From positions 1 through 64,000 of the forward strand of contig CANMDH010000015.1 in the NCBI GenBank assembly GCA_947496555.1: a stretch of DNA of 64,000 nucleotides, given 5' to 3'. A program made the position numbers and the translations under genes. The notes beneath the pieces are model-generated. The model searched no databases, was not told the origin of the DNA, and was given only the letters and a program-made list of their open reading frames with translations. The stretch comes from an uncultured Aquimarina sp. GTDB lineage: Bacteria; Bacteroidota; Bacteroidia; Flavobacteriales; Flavobacteriaceae. This document shows positions 42,542-52,499 of the stretch, piece by piece. Position 1 is the stretch's first letter. Each line of letters opens with the position of its first letter.

Positions 42542-44962
42542 ATGCACACGCTCTATTTTAAAATAGCATTTAGATATCTTTTGAAGAATAAACTGTATTC
42601 GTTTATTAATATTATTGGATTAGCTATCGGAGTAGCATCTTTTATTTTAATCATGGCTTATGTTAATTATGAGCGTAGCTATGATAAATTTGAAGGATCA
42701 GAAAATGTGTATAGAGTGTACATGGATTATCTTACAGGAGAGGCATATGCGCCAGGAGATGCGCAAACTTATAATTTGGTAGGCCCCACTTTAAAACAAG
42801 AATTTAACGAAGTATTAGATTATGTACGTTTTTATCGACTAGAAAAGACAACACTGCGCAGCAATGACAGATTATTAGAGCTTAATAATAGTTGTATAGC
42901 TGATCAAAGTTATTTCAATGTTTTTAATAGAGAATTAATTAAAGGGGATACTAATACAGCATTGAAACAACCTAATTCTATTGTACTTACAGAAACAGTA
43001 GCACATAAATTTTTTGGAGATGAAAACCCTATAGGTAAAACAATAGAGATTTTTTGGGGATCATCCACTATGGCTACGGTTACCGGAGTAATGGAAGATG
43101 TCCCCCAAAACTCGCATTTTAAGATCAATTATCTCATTTCTTATGATACTATGAAGAATTGGGACGCTATAGGTAATAATACGAAAGAACTCAACTGGAA
43201 CAACAATGTATATTTTACATATATAAGAATTGATGGTAACGCTAATGGAACAATCTTACAAGAAAAAATAATAGACAGAGGTCTTGAAGAAGTCAATGAT
43301 GAACGACTTAATATCGAACCTATAGAAGATATACATTTATATTCTAATAAACCCTATGAAGCCGAAGCCAATGGTAGTGCAGTTCGTATTACCTTTTTAA
43401 CCGCAATAGCGTTTATTATACTCATACTTTCCTGGCTCAACTATATTAATTTGTCTACCACAAAATCCCTTGAAAGGGCCAAAGAAATTGGAGTCAGAAA
43501 AGTAGCAGGAGCTCAAAAAAAACAAATTGTTCTTCAATCATTAATAGAGTCTATAGTTTTAAATGTATTGGCTATAATAATTGCAGTAATTATTGCAATT
43601 ATAGTAATGCCGGCTTATAATGCATTTACAGGAAAAGAACTAATTTTTGACATAGGAAGTTTTGTAGATTTCTTACCCGTTTTTGGAGTGGTTTTATGTG
43701 GAATGATACTAGCTGGATTGTATCCTGCAATTTTGTTAAGTGGTTATACTCCTTCCAAAGCATTAAAAGGAAAAGTAAAGGCGTCTGCAGCCGGATTAAA
43801 CATTAGGAAAGGACTGATAATCACTCAATTTTTGGCAAGTATTGTGTTGGTTATAGGTACTATAGTGGTTACCAAACAAATCAATTATATGCAAGATCAA
43901 CCTATTGGTTCAGATCTTGATAATGTATTGGCAATTAGAGGGGAGGTTTTGAATAAAAGATCTGATACCATTCTTAAAAAAGACTTTGCAGTGTTGCTTA
44001 ATGAAGTCAAAAAACTTCCGTTCGTATCTCATGTAGCATTGTCTGAGACATACCCCGGTAATGGGTACGAGAATTTATCTTCATTTATGGGAATTACCTA
44101 TCCCGATGGAACCGAGAACGATCAAAAGGTTTGGTATAATTACGAAGTAAGTCCTGATTATTTTGATGTAATGGGCATGGACTTTTTGGCGGGCGAAGCT
44201 TTTAAGCCAAATCCCAAAGGACATAGCCAGGATATTGTTGTAAATGAGAAATTTGTAAGGGAAGTCGGCATAACCAATATAAATGAAGCAATTAGTGAGA
44301 AGGTGACATTTTGGGGTCGAGATTGGAAAATCGTAGGCATTATAAAAGACTATCATCATTTTGGACTTAAAAGCCCAATACAACCGATGATATTGCGACA
44401 TACACCTACAACAGATATGTTGATGGTAAAACTGGATTCGGGTATTGCTTCAACATCACAATACAATGCTGCAATAAATCAGTTGCAAGCAACATGGTCC
44501 TCAGTTTTTCCAGAAAGTACGTTTAATTATACTTTTATCGACAAAGAATTTCAGGCACAGTACAAAGAAGACAATAAGTTTAGTGAGACTTTCAAAATAT
44601 TTACTGTTTTGGCGATCTTTATTGCTGCGTTGGGATTATTTGGGCTTACTTCTTATACCTGTATACAACGTAAAAAAGAAATTGGGATCAGAAAGGTTAA
44701 TGGTGCTTCGGTTTTCAAAATTTTAAAGTTGCTTAATATCGATTTTATCAAATGGGTAGGAGTAGCATTTTTGATGGCAATTCCTATTTCCTGGTATGCA
44801 ATGAATTTGTGGTTAGAAAACTTTGCGGCAAAGACAACCATAAGTTGGTGGATATTTATCCTAGCAGGCCTTACCGCACTAGGAGTCACTTTACTTACTG
44901 TAAGCTGGCAAAGCTATATAGCGGCCAACGGAAACCCTGTAGATGCACTTAGGGATGAATAA
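42542..44962 (+). CDS. FtsX/MacB-like ABC permease 6 of 10
   Basis: 806 residues, 21 bp after permease 5. Starts MHTLYFKIAFRYLLKNKLYS. It departs from the others in the FtsX signatures: WLNYINLSTTKSLERA rather than CINFMNLSTA, with coupling helices KEIGVRKVAGAQKKQ (near 315) and KEIGIRKVNGASVFK after ALGLFGLTSYTCIQR (near 695). The first periplasmic domain is distinctive (MDYLTGEAYAPGDAQTYNLV). Ends NPVDALRDE. Confidence 0.92.
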   Translation: MHTLYFKIAFRYLLKNKLYSFINIIGLAIGVASFILIMAYVNYERSYDKFEGSENVYRVYMDYLTGEAYAPGDAQTYNLVGPTLKQEFNEVLDYVRFYRLEKTTLRSNDRLLELNNSCIADQSYFNVFNRELIKGDTNTALKQPNSIVLTETVAHKFFGDENPIGKTIEIFWGSSTMATVTGVMEDVPQNSHFKINYLISYDTMKNWDAIGNNTKELNWNNNVYFTYIRIDGNANGTILQEKIIDRGLEEVNDERLNIEPIEDIHLYSNKPYEAEANGSAVRITFLTAIAFIILILSWLNYINLSTTKSLERAKEIGVRKVAGAQKKQIVLQSLIESIVLNVLAIIIAVIIAIIVMPAYNAFTGKELIFDIGSFVDFLPVFGVVLCGMILAGLYPAILLSGYTPSKALKGKVKASAAGLNIRKGLIITQFLASIVLVIGTIVVTKQINYMQDQPIGSDLDNVLAIRGEVLNKRSDTILKKDFAVLLNEVKKLPFVSHVALSETYPGNGYENLSSFMGITYPDGTENDQKVWYNYEVSPDYFDVMGMDFLAGEAFKPNPKGHSQDIVVNEKFVREVGITNINEAISEKVTFWGRDWKIVGIIKDYHHFGLKSPIQPMILRHTPTTDMLMVKLDSGIASTSQYNAAINQLQATWSSVFPESTFNYTFIDKEFQAQYKEDNKFSETFKIFTVLAIFIAALGLFGLTSYTCIQRKKEIGIRKVNGASVFKILKLLNIDFIKWVGVAFLMAIPISWYAMNLWLENFAAKTTISWWIFILAGLTALGVTLLTVSWQSYIAANGNPVDALRDE

Positions 44963-44994
44963 TTAGAAATCAATCAATCAAAAAACATCAAATC

Positions 44995-47418
44995 ATGTTT
45001 AATAATCATATAAAAATCGCTTGGAGAACCCTTTTAAAACATAAAGGATTATTCGCAATCAATATCCTTGGTTTATCGATAGGCATAGCGGCAGCCTTGA
45101 TCATATTTCTTTTTGTTTCAGATGAGTGGAGCTACGATCGTTTTCACGAAAAATCAGATCAGATTGTAAGAGTAGTGCTTAAGGGTAAAATGAATGGCGA
45201 ATTGATTAAAGAAGCCGTTACTCCCGGTCCAGTTGCATCAACACTACAGGAAGAGTTCCCAGAAGTACTTAGGGCAACCAGGCTTAAATCACAAGGAAAA
45301 CCACAAATAACCTATAAAAACCAAACATTTAGAGATAATAAATTTGCCTATGTAGACCCTAATTTTTTTGAAGTATTCACGGTGCCCTTCATCAAAGGAG
45401 ATTCAAAAACAGCGCTAACAGAACCTAATACGATCATCATCACCCAAGAGTTGGCTTCAAAATACTTTGGAAACGAAGATCCTATCGGAAAAATCCTTGA
45501 TTTTAAAGAATGGAAACAACAGTTTAAGGTTACAGGAGTGATGCAAAAATTACCACAAAACTCGCATTTTCATTTTGATGTTTTTGGATCTATGCAAAGC
45601 GTTGCACATGCCAAAGAAGCTAGATGGATAGAGTCGGGATATCATAGTTATGTATTACTTGATAACCGAGCTAGTTTTAAAGCAACAGAAAGTAAGTTGC
45701 CTGGTATAGTAGAGAAGTATATGGGTCCTCAGATCAAAAAATCTATGGGTATGACTTTTGAAGAATTTAAACAGGGTAATGAAATAGGGTTGTTTCTACA
45801 ACCACTTACCGATATTCATCTGTATTCAGATTTTGCCGATGTTTCTAATCTCGAACCAGGAGGTGATATAAAAACAGTGTACATTTTTAGTGCTATTGCC
45901 ATATTTATTTTACTAATTGCGTGTATCAATTTTATGAACCTTTCTACAGCCGCTTCCTCCAAAAGAACCAAAGAGGTAGGCGTTAAAAAAGTATTAGGTT
46001 CTTCAAAAAAAGGGTTGATCAAACAATTTCTGGCAGAATCATGTATTGCAACCATGATTGCAATGGCTATAGCAATGATTACAGTTATTATTGTACTGCC
46101 ATTATTCAACTCATTATCTGGCAAGACTCTGGATATATCCTATATAGTAAACCCTAAGATTTTGTTTTACTTCGGAATAGCCGGGTTGCTTATAAGTCTT
46201 TTGGCAGGAAGTTATCCTGCGTTTTTCTTGTCTTCATTTAAACCTATTACCGCACTTAAAAGCAAGTTTGTTAATACAGGAAAAACCAAAGGTTTGCGCA
46301 GTGGATTAGTAGTATTTCAATTTATCTTATCGGTGGGGCTTATTATTGCGACTATTGTAGTTGATCAGCAAATGGCATATATCCAAAGTAAAGATATAGG
46401 ATATCAAAAGGATCAAATGCTAGTGTTACGAGATTCGTGGATGTTGGGCACGAACGAAGAGGCTTTTAAAGAACAATTGAGCAAAGACCCAAGAGTTTCG
46501 AGTGTAACAATGTCTGGACATATTCCGGCAGGGCCTTCTAATACGCATATGACTAGCATTTATCCAGGTCAGAACTCTGAAGCAATTAGAAGAAGTATTG
46601 TCTATAATATTGATGAACAATACATCCCAACGATGGGGATGAAATTGGTGGCCGGCAGAAATTTTTCTAAAGACTATGGGTCAGAGTCCAATAACATGAT
46701 TATCAACGAAACTTCTGCCAAAATTATGGGATTTGCTGATAATGCAGTTGGAAAAACTGTGACTATGGCTATTAATAATGAAGGAGGTACTAGAATATAT
46801 ACGGTTATTGGAGTAGTTCAAGATTTTCACTTCAATTCGTTACATGAACCCATTGATCAACTCATAATGTTAAATTATAAAAGTTCAGGTCTTATCGTTA
46901 GGGCAAAAACAGCCGATATGGCCGGATTGATTGCAAGTGCCGAAAGCCTATGGAATGACTTTAATACTGGTGAGCCTTTTGGTTATGGATTACTTGATGA
47001 ATTATACAATCAAACCTATCTCAAAGAGCAAAAAATGGGTACAATCCTAAGGATATTTGCTTTACTCACCGTTTTTGTGGCGTGTCTGGGCTTGTTTGGG
47101 CTGATTACTTTTACAGCAGAGCAACGATTTAAAGAAATAGGGATCAGAAAAGTATTAGGTTCGAGCATATCTCAAATCGTAGCGATGCTTTCTGCAGATT
47201 TCCTGAAACTAGTTTTTATTTCATTCCTGTTCGCATTTCCACTAGGTTTTTATTTCATGAATGCCTGGTTACAGGATTTTGCTTATCGAATACAAATAGA
47301 ATGGTGGATGTTTGGCCTGGCCGGGTTAATTACACTATGTATTGCTTTCATCACCATTGGCTGGAAAAGTTTCAGAGCGGCATCAATGAACCCTGTAAAT
47401 AGTTTACGCACAGAATAA
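44995..47418 (+). CDS. FtsX/MacB-like ABC permease 7 of 10
   Basis: 807 residues, 32 bp after permease 6. Starts MFNNHIKIAWRTLLKHKGLF. Coupling helices KEVGVKKVLGSSKKG (after CINFMNLSTAASSKRT, near residue 309) and KEIGIRKVLGSSISQ (after CLGLFGLITFTAEQR, near 696). Periplasmic domain 1 begins LKGKMNGELIKEAVTPGPVA; domain 2 contains SGHIPAGPSNTHMTSIYPGQ. Ends NPVNSLRTE. Confidence 0.93.
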   Translation: MFNNHIKIAWRTLLKHKGLFAINILGLSIGIAAALIIFLFVSDEWSYDRFHEKSDQIVRVVLKGKMNGELIKEAVTPGPVASTLQEEFPEVLRATRLKSQGKPQITYKNQTFRDNKFAYVDPNFFEVFTVPFIKGDSKTALTEPNTIIITQELASKYFGNEDPIGKILDFKEWKQQFKVTGVMQKLPQNSHFHFDVFGSMQSVAHAKEARWIESGYHSYVLLDNRASFKATESKLPGIVEKYMGPQIKKSMGMTFEEFKQGNEIGLFLQPLTDIHLYSDFADVSNLEPGGDIKTVYIFSAIAIFILLIACINFMNLSTAASSKRTKEVGVKKVLGSSKKGLIKQFLAESCIATMIAMAIAMITVIIVLPLFNSLSGKTLDISYIVNPKILFYFGIAGLLISLLAGSYPAFFLSSFKPITALKSKFVNTGKTKGLRSGLVVFQFILSVGLIIATIVVDQQMAYIQSKDIGYQKDQMLVLRDSWMLGTNEEAFKEQLSKDPRVSSVTMSGHIPAGPSNTHMTSIYPGQNSEAIRRSIVYNIDEQYIPTMGMKLVAGRNFSKDYGSESNNMIINETSAKIMGFADNAVGKTVTMAINNEGGTRIYTVIGVVQDFHFNSLHEPIDQLIMLNYKSSGLIVRAKTADMAGLIASAESLWNDFNTGEPFGYGLLDELYNQTYLKEQKMGTILRIFALLTVFVACLGLFGLITFTAEQRFKEIGIRKVLGSSISQIVAMLSADFLKLVFISFLFAFPLGFYFMNAWLQDFAYRIQIEWWMFGLAGLITLCIAFITIGWKSFRAASMNPVNSLRTE

Positions 47419-47428
47419 GTCATCAATC

Positions 47429-47447
47429 AGTTCCGATAATTCGGGAT
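47429..47447. repeat. REP-like fragment in permease 7/8 junction
   Basis: AGTTCCGATAATTCGGGAT: TTCCGA and TCGGGA face each other. The third REP-like insertion found in a permease junction. Confidence 0.45.
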
Positions 47448-47462
47448 AAAAAATAAGTAGTC

Positions 47463-49973
47463 ATGATTAGAAATTATTTCAAAATTATCTGGAGAAGTAT
47501 TATTCGAGAAAAGCAATTTACCTTTCTTAACATTCTAGGACTTACTATAGGTATTACTAGTTGTTTTATAATTGGATTGTATGTATTTGATGAAACAACC
47601 TATGATACTTTTCATGAAAAAGGAGAGCGTATTTATAGGATTAACCAATCCCATATTTGGGGAGATTGGAATGATCAATATGCGGCTACGGGCCCTAATG
47701 TGGCTGTAGCATTAAAATCAGATGCGCCTGAATTTGAAAAAGTTACAAGGATATTAAGTGTGGGCGCACAAACAATGCGTAGAAAGAATGATGCAAAAGA
47801 AGCTAATATCTTCAAAGAAGAGAAATCTTTTTTGGCCGAAGAAAACTTCTTGGATGTATTTTCTTTCGAATTTGTAAACGGTAATGTACAAACAGCACTC
47901 AAAGAACCTATGAGTATGGTAATTACTGAAAAAACTGCAGTACGTTATTTTGGTAATGAAGATCCTATCGGAAAACAATTAGAAGTAAGAGAAACCGATG
48001 GTAGCTGGAATACCTTTACAGTTACAGCGGTACTTGCAAATGTCCCCAATAATTCTCATTTGCAATTTGATATTTTAATATCACTAAATACAATCAAAGA
48101 GAGATTGCAAAATGATAATTGGTTATGGGCATGGACGGGATTTTCTACTTATGGTGTGGTAAAAGAAGGGACCAATATAGAGGCACTAACTAATAAGATC
48201 CAGTTAATACCACCAAAATGGGCTTCATTGACTACAGAACGATTGTTTAATCAACCGTATGATGAATTTACAGATGGAAAAGAGTGGAAGTTATATCTGC
48301 AGCCATTAAAAGAAATTTATTTGTCTGATTCTCCCGGTTCGCACCTCTTTGGACCTACCGGAAAACCTCAATTTGTAAAACTGTTTACTGCGATTGGTAT
48401 TCTAATTTTATTTCTATGCAGCATTAATTTTATGAATCTTTCAACGGCTAGATCGTCAAAAAGAGCAAAAGAAGTAGGGATACGAAAAGTATTAGGTTCA
48501 GAAAGAAGAAGTCTTATTAAACAATTTGTTTTAGAATCTACCATTTTTGTTGCCGCCGGCACATTGCTTGGCCTTTTACTAGCACAGCTTTCGTTAAGCG
48601 GATTTAATGTTATTGCAGATAAGCAGTTGTCATTCATGCAATTGTTAGTCAATCCAATATTCATAGGTGTTGTTATATTATTTATACTTCTTCTTGGCAT
48701 TATTGCAGGTAGCTATCCGGCCTTTTACCTTTCTGCCTTTAGACCCATAGAGACGCTAAAAGGGAAAGTTACCTCGGTGTTTAAAGGAAAGAATTTGAGA
48801 AATGGATTAGTTGTATTTCAATTTACGATTTCGATTGCATTAATCATCTGCGCGTTCTTTGTCCAAAAACAATTGGCCTACACTTCGTCGATGGATTTAG
48901 GACTTGTAAAGAATAATGTATTACAGATTCATAATATAGAGCAATTAGGAAACAAGGCAGAGACCTTAAAGGCAAAACTTGAAGCGAATGCCTCTTTTAC
49001 ACATATCGGTAGATCCTATGGGATTCCTCCTAATGTATGGTCGGGAGATAAGTATCGTGCTTTTGGGCCAGAAAATCCTGCATTGCATTTTACCGATGTA
49101 AGAACAGAAGGTGATTTTTTAGACGTATTGGGAGTAGAATTTATTGCAGGAAGAAATTTTGATCCAGAACGAATTCCTGATAAATACGGAGTAGTGCTAA
49201 ACGAGGAAGCTGTAAAAGTACTAGGTTGGGGAGAAAAAGAAAACTATGCCCAAGATTCACCCATAGGTAAGTATGTTGCTATGACAACAGAAAGTGCTGA
49301 CAAAATGGAAGTATTGGGAGTGGTTAAAGATTTTAATTTTAGTAGTACAAAAGAAAAAATCGGCCCCTTGATTATTCTGCATCAGGATAATGATTGGGTG
49401 TGGAACTATGGCCGGGGGCGTACATTTTTGGCAGCTCGTATAGATCCTAATATTATAAATAATTCAGGTGACCTACAAGAACTAATTGAAGAGGTACAGG
49501 AAGAAATGTCCCAAATGGATCCGTCTGTTTTGTTTGAGTATAGTTTTATGGATCAGGAGTTCGAAGAGACATTTAGATCAGAACAGCGAATGGCAACAGT
49601 TCTTAATATATTCACCCTATTGGCATTAATAATTGCTTGCTTAGGTTTATTTGGCTTGGCGGCATTTTCGGCTGAGCAGCGAACCAAAGAATTAGGAATT
49701 AGAAAGGTTCTTGGTGCTAAATTCTCTGAGCTGGCAATGTTATTTTCATCTGAGTTTACCAAACTAGTGCTGATCTCGGTACTATTGGCTTCACCCATTG
49801 CATATTTGTTGGTGGATGAATGGCTTACTGATTTTGCATACAGAACACCTATAGATATCTGGGTATTTGGAGTTGCATCCTTACTTGCAGTAGTAGTTAC
49901 AATAATTACAGTGAGTTTTCAAACGATTAAAGTATCTAGGACTAACCCAATAGACAGTTTACGAACGGAATAA
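47463..49973 (+). CDS. FtsX/MacB-like ABC permease 8 of 10
   Basis: 836 residues, the longest of the set, with extra sequence in both periplasmic domains. Starts MIRNYFKIIWRSIIREKQFT. Coupling helices KEVGIRKVLGSERRS (after SINFMNLSTARSSKRA, near residue 319) and KELGIRKVLGAKFSE (after CLGLFGLAAFSAEQR, near 725). It is the sister of permease 9: they share the SSKRAKE and KELGIRKVLGAK helices, the NTIxSIPPKWA-like and PPNVWSGDKYRA segments and length. Ends NPIDSLRTE. Confidence 0.93.
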   Translation: MIRNYFKIIWRSIIREKQFTFLNILGLTIGITSCFIIGLYVFDETTYDTFHEKGERIYRINQSHIWGDWNDQYAATGPNVAVALKSDAPEFEKVTRILSVGAQTMRRKNDAKEANIFKEEKSFLAEENFLDVFSFEFVNGNVQTALKEPMSMVITEKTAVRYFGNEDPIGKQLEVRETDGSWNTFTVTAVLANVPNNSHLQFDILISLNTIKERLQNDNWLWAWTGFSTYGVVKEGTNIEALTNKIQLIPPKWASLTTERLFNQPYDEFTDGKEWKLYLQPLKEIYLSDSPGSHLFGPTGKPQFVKLFTAIGILILFLCSINFMNLSTARSSKRAKEVGIRKVLGSERRSLIKQFVLESTIFVAAGTLLGLLLAQLSLSGFNVIADKQLSFMQLLVNPIFIGVVILFILLLGIIAGSYPAFYLSAFRPIETLKGKVTSVFKGKNLRNGLVVFQFTISIALIICAFFVQKQLAYTSSMDLGLVKNNVLQIHNIEQLGNKAETLKAKLEANASFTHIGRSYGIPPNVWSGDKYRAFGPENPALHFTDVRTEGDFLDVLGVEFIAGRNFDPERIPDKYGVVLNEEAVKVLGWGEKENYAQDSPIGKYVAMTTESADKMEVLGVVKDFNFSSTKEKIGPLIILHQDNDWVWNYGRGRTFLAARIDPNIINNSGDLQELIEEVQEEMSQMDPSVLFEYSFMDQEFEETFRSEQRMATVLNIFTLLALIIACLGLFGLAAFSAEQRTKELGIRKVLGAKFSELAMLFSSEFTKLVLISVLLASPIAYLLVDEWLTDFAYRTPIDIWVFGVASLLAVVVTIITVSFQTIKVSRTNPIDSLRTE

Positions 49974-49984
49974 AAAGGAAAACC

Positions 49985-52489
49985 ATGATAAGGAACTACA
50001 TCAAAATGGCATGGCGCACTGCAATCAGACAAAAACAGTTTACAATCCTTAATATACTCGGACTTAGTATTGGGATTGCCACATGTTTTATGATTGGGTT
50101 ATATGTGTATAGTGAAATGACCTATGATGCTTTTCATGAAAAGGCGGATCGAATTTATAGAGTAAACCAACCTAATATTTGGAGAAACTGGGATAATTTA
50201 GCCTCTAATACAGGGCCCAATGTAGCCATAGCACTTCGAAACGATGCTCCAGAGTTTGAAGAAGTAACACGACTACTAAGTATAGGTAATCAGATAGTGC
50301 GTTCAGAGCATAATAATGAAATCAGTATATATAATGAGCAACAATATTTTGCTGCTGAAGAAAACTTTTTTAAGGTTTTTTCTTTTGAATTTTTGCAGGG
50401 TAGTCCGGCTGCCATGGCTGAACCTATGAGTCTGGTGATGACAAAACGAACGGCGAATCGCTATTTTGGAGAAGATAATCCAATAGGAAAAACTATTGAT
50501 GTCAAAGATTGGGAGGGAGTATGGCAAACATATACTGTACGCGGTGTGCTAGAAGATGTTCCTTATAAGTCACATCTTCAGTTTGATATGTTGGTGTCAC
50601 TTAGTAGTTTTTCAGATCAGATGCAGCGGGATGGATGGAAATGGATATGGACGGCATTTTCTACTTACGGTTTAGTAAAAGAGGGAACCGATATGAAAGC
50701 GTTGACCAATAAAATTCAGTCAATACCACCAAAATGGGCACCTCCAACTACTGAACGTATTTTTAATCAGTCGTTTGAAGAGTTTACCAACGGACATCCA
50801 TGGACTTTAGATCTTCAACCGCTCAAAGAAATCTATTTGTCCGAATCTCCTGATTTTCATTTTTTTGGCCCCACAGGAAACCCTCTGTTTGTTACAATAT
50901 TTGGAGCGATTGGTATTTTGGTATTGGTATTATCGAGCATCAATTTTATGAACCTATCTACAGCCAGATCATCAAAAAGAGCCAAAGAGATTGGAGTGAG
51001 AAAAGTGTTGGGTTCAAAACGCAAAGCATTGATAAAACAATTTGTAATAGAATCTACCATATTTGTTTTGGTAAGTACTTTTCTTGCATTGATCTTAGTA
51101 CAACTTTCTTTAAAAACTTTTAACACTATTGCCGAAGTACAATTACAATTACTTCCAAATTTAGGGCGCCCGGTATTCCTGGGAATAATTGTATTGTTTG
51201 TATTGATCCTAGGAATAGCTTCGGGCAGCTATCCTGCTTTTTACTTATCGATGTTTCAACCGGTAGAAACCTTAAAAGGAAAAATCAGCAATAGATTTAG
51301 AGGAAAAGGAGTTAGAAATGGACTGGTAGTATTTCAATTTACAATTTCGATTGCACTGGTGATCTGTACATTGTTTGTACAAAAACAGCTGGCTTATACC
51401 TCTTCATTGGACATAGGTTTTAAAAAAGACAACATTCTTCAGATTCATAATATCGAACAAATTGGTTTTGATACCCAAATCCTTAAAGAAAAACTGGAAT
51501 CAAGCCCTGCATTTTCTAAAGTAGGTAAGTCGTTTGGCTTGCCACCCAATATATGGTCCGGGGATAGATACAAAGCCAAAAATGGTAAAAATGAAGTCGT
51601 ACAACTACGCAATGTAAGAACCGAAGAAGATTATCTGGATCTATTGGGAGTAGAGTTTGTAGCCGGAAGAAATTTTGATCCCTCTCGATCCAATGATAAA
51701 TATAAAGTGATTTTAAATGAAGAAGCGGTTAAACTACTTGGTTGGGCAACAGAGGAAACCTTTGAAGCCAATTCGTCTATTGGAAAAATAGTAGCTCTGG
51801 CCTCTGGTGATGAAGATGAGTTCGAAGTAATTGGTGTAGTTAAAAATTTTAATTTTAATAGTGTACGACAAAAGATATGGCCTTTGGTGATTATTCATCA
51901 TCAAAATGATAAGGTATGGGATTATGGGGCCGGATTGTCCTTTTATTCAATGCGACTTAATCCCGAGATAGTCAAAAGTAAAGTAGATCTTCAAAAAGTA
52001 ATTAACGATGTAAAGACAGATATTGCACAGATAGACCCTTCGATTCCTTTTGAGTATAGCTTTATGGATCAGGAATTCGAAAATACGTTTGTAGCAGAGC
52101 ATCAAATGGGAAATGTTTTAAACATATTTACCATATTGGCATTGATAATAGCTTGTCTTGGGTTATTTGGTCTCGCCGCTTTTACGGCCGAACAAAGAGT
52201 TAAGGAATTAGGGATTAGAAAAGTTCTTGGTGCCAAAGTATCAGAACTGGCGCTGCTATTTTCTTCAGAATTCGCAAAATTAATAGTTGTTTCTGTTTTT
52301 CTAGCTACACCCATTGCATACTTTTTGGTGGATGATTGGCTTACTAATTTTGCCTATAGAACACCGATTGATTTTTGGGTATTTGTAATTGCTGCTTTGT
52401 GTGCATTTTTAATTACGATGGTTACGGTAAGTTTTCAAACGATTAGAGCTGCATCAGCAAATCCTGTAGATAGTTTACGAATGGAATAA
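49985..52489 (+). CDS. FtsX/MacB-like ABC permease 9 of 10
   Basis: 834 residues, 11 bp after permease 8, its closest relative. Starts MIRNYIKMAWRTAIRQKQFT. Coupling helices KEIGVRKVLGSKRKA (after SINFMNLSTARSSKRA, near residue 317) and KELGIRKVLGAKVSE (after CLGLFGLAAFTAEQR, near 723). Segments such as KIQSIPPKWAPPTTERIFNQ and the PPNIWSGDRYKA loop parallel permease 8, so this pair looks like the latest duplication. Ends NPVDSLRME. Confidence 0.93.
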   Translation: MIRNYIKMAWRTAIRQKQFTILNILGLSIGIATCFMIGLYVYSEMTYDAFHEKADRIYRVNQPNIWRNWDNLASNTGPNVAIALRNDAPEFEEVTRLLSIGNQIVRSEHNNEISIYNEQQYFAAEENFFKVFSFEFLQGSPAAMAEPMSLVMTKRTANRYFGEDNPIGKTIDVKDWEGVWQTYTVRGVLEDVPYKSHLQFDMLVSLSSFSDQMQRDGWKWIWTAFSTYGLVKEGTDMKALTNKIQSIPPKWAPPTTERIFNQSFEEFTNGHPWTLDLQPLKEIYLSESPDFHFFGPTGNPLFVTIFGAIGILVLVLSSINFMNLSTARSSKRAKEIGVRKVLGSKRKALIKQFVIESTIFVLVSTFLALILVQLSLKTFNTIAEVQLQLLPNLGRPVFLGIIVLFVLILGIASGSYPAFYLSMFQPVETLKGKISNRFRGKGVRNGLVVFQFTISIALVICTLFVQKQLAYTSSLDIGFKKDNILQIHNIEQIGFDTQILKEKLESSPAFSKVGKSFGLPPNIWSGDRYKAKNGKNEVVQLRNVRTEEDYLDLLGVEFVAGRNFDPSRSNDKYKVILNEEAVKLLGWATEETFEANSSIGKIVALASGDEDEFEVIGVVKNFNFNSVRQKIWPLVIIHHQNDKVWDYGAGLSFYSMRLNPEIVKSKVDLQKVINDVKTDIAQIDPSIPFEYSFMDQEFENTFVAEHQMGNVLNIFTILALIIACLGLFGLAAFTAEQRVKELGIRKVLGAKVSELALLFSSEFAKLIVVSVFLATPIAYFLVDDWLTNFAYRTPIDFWVFVIAALCAFLITMVTVSFQTIRAASANPVDSLRME

Positions 52490-52499
52490 AAAGGAAGTC

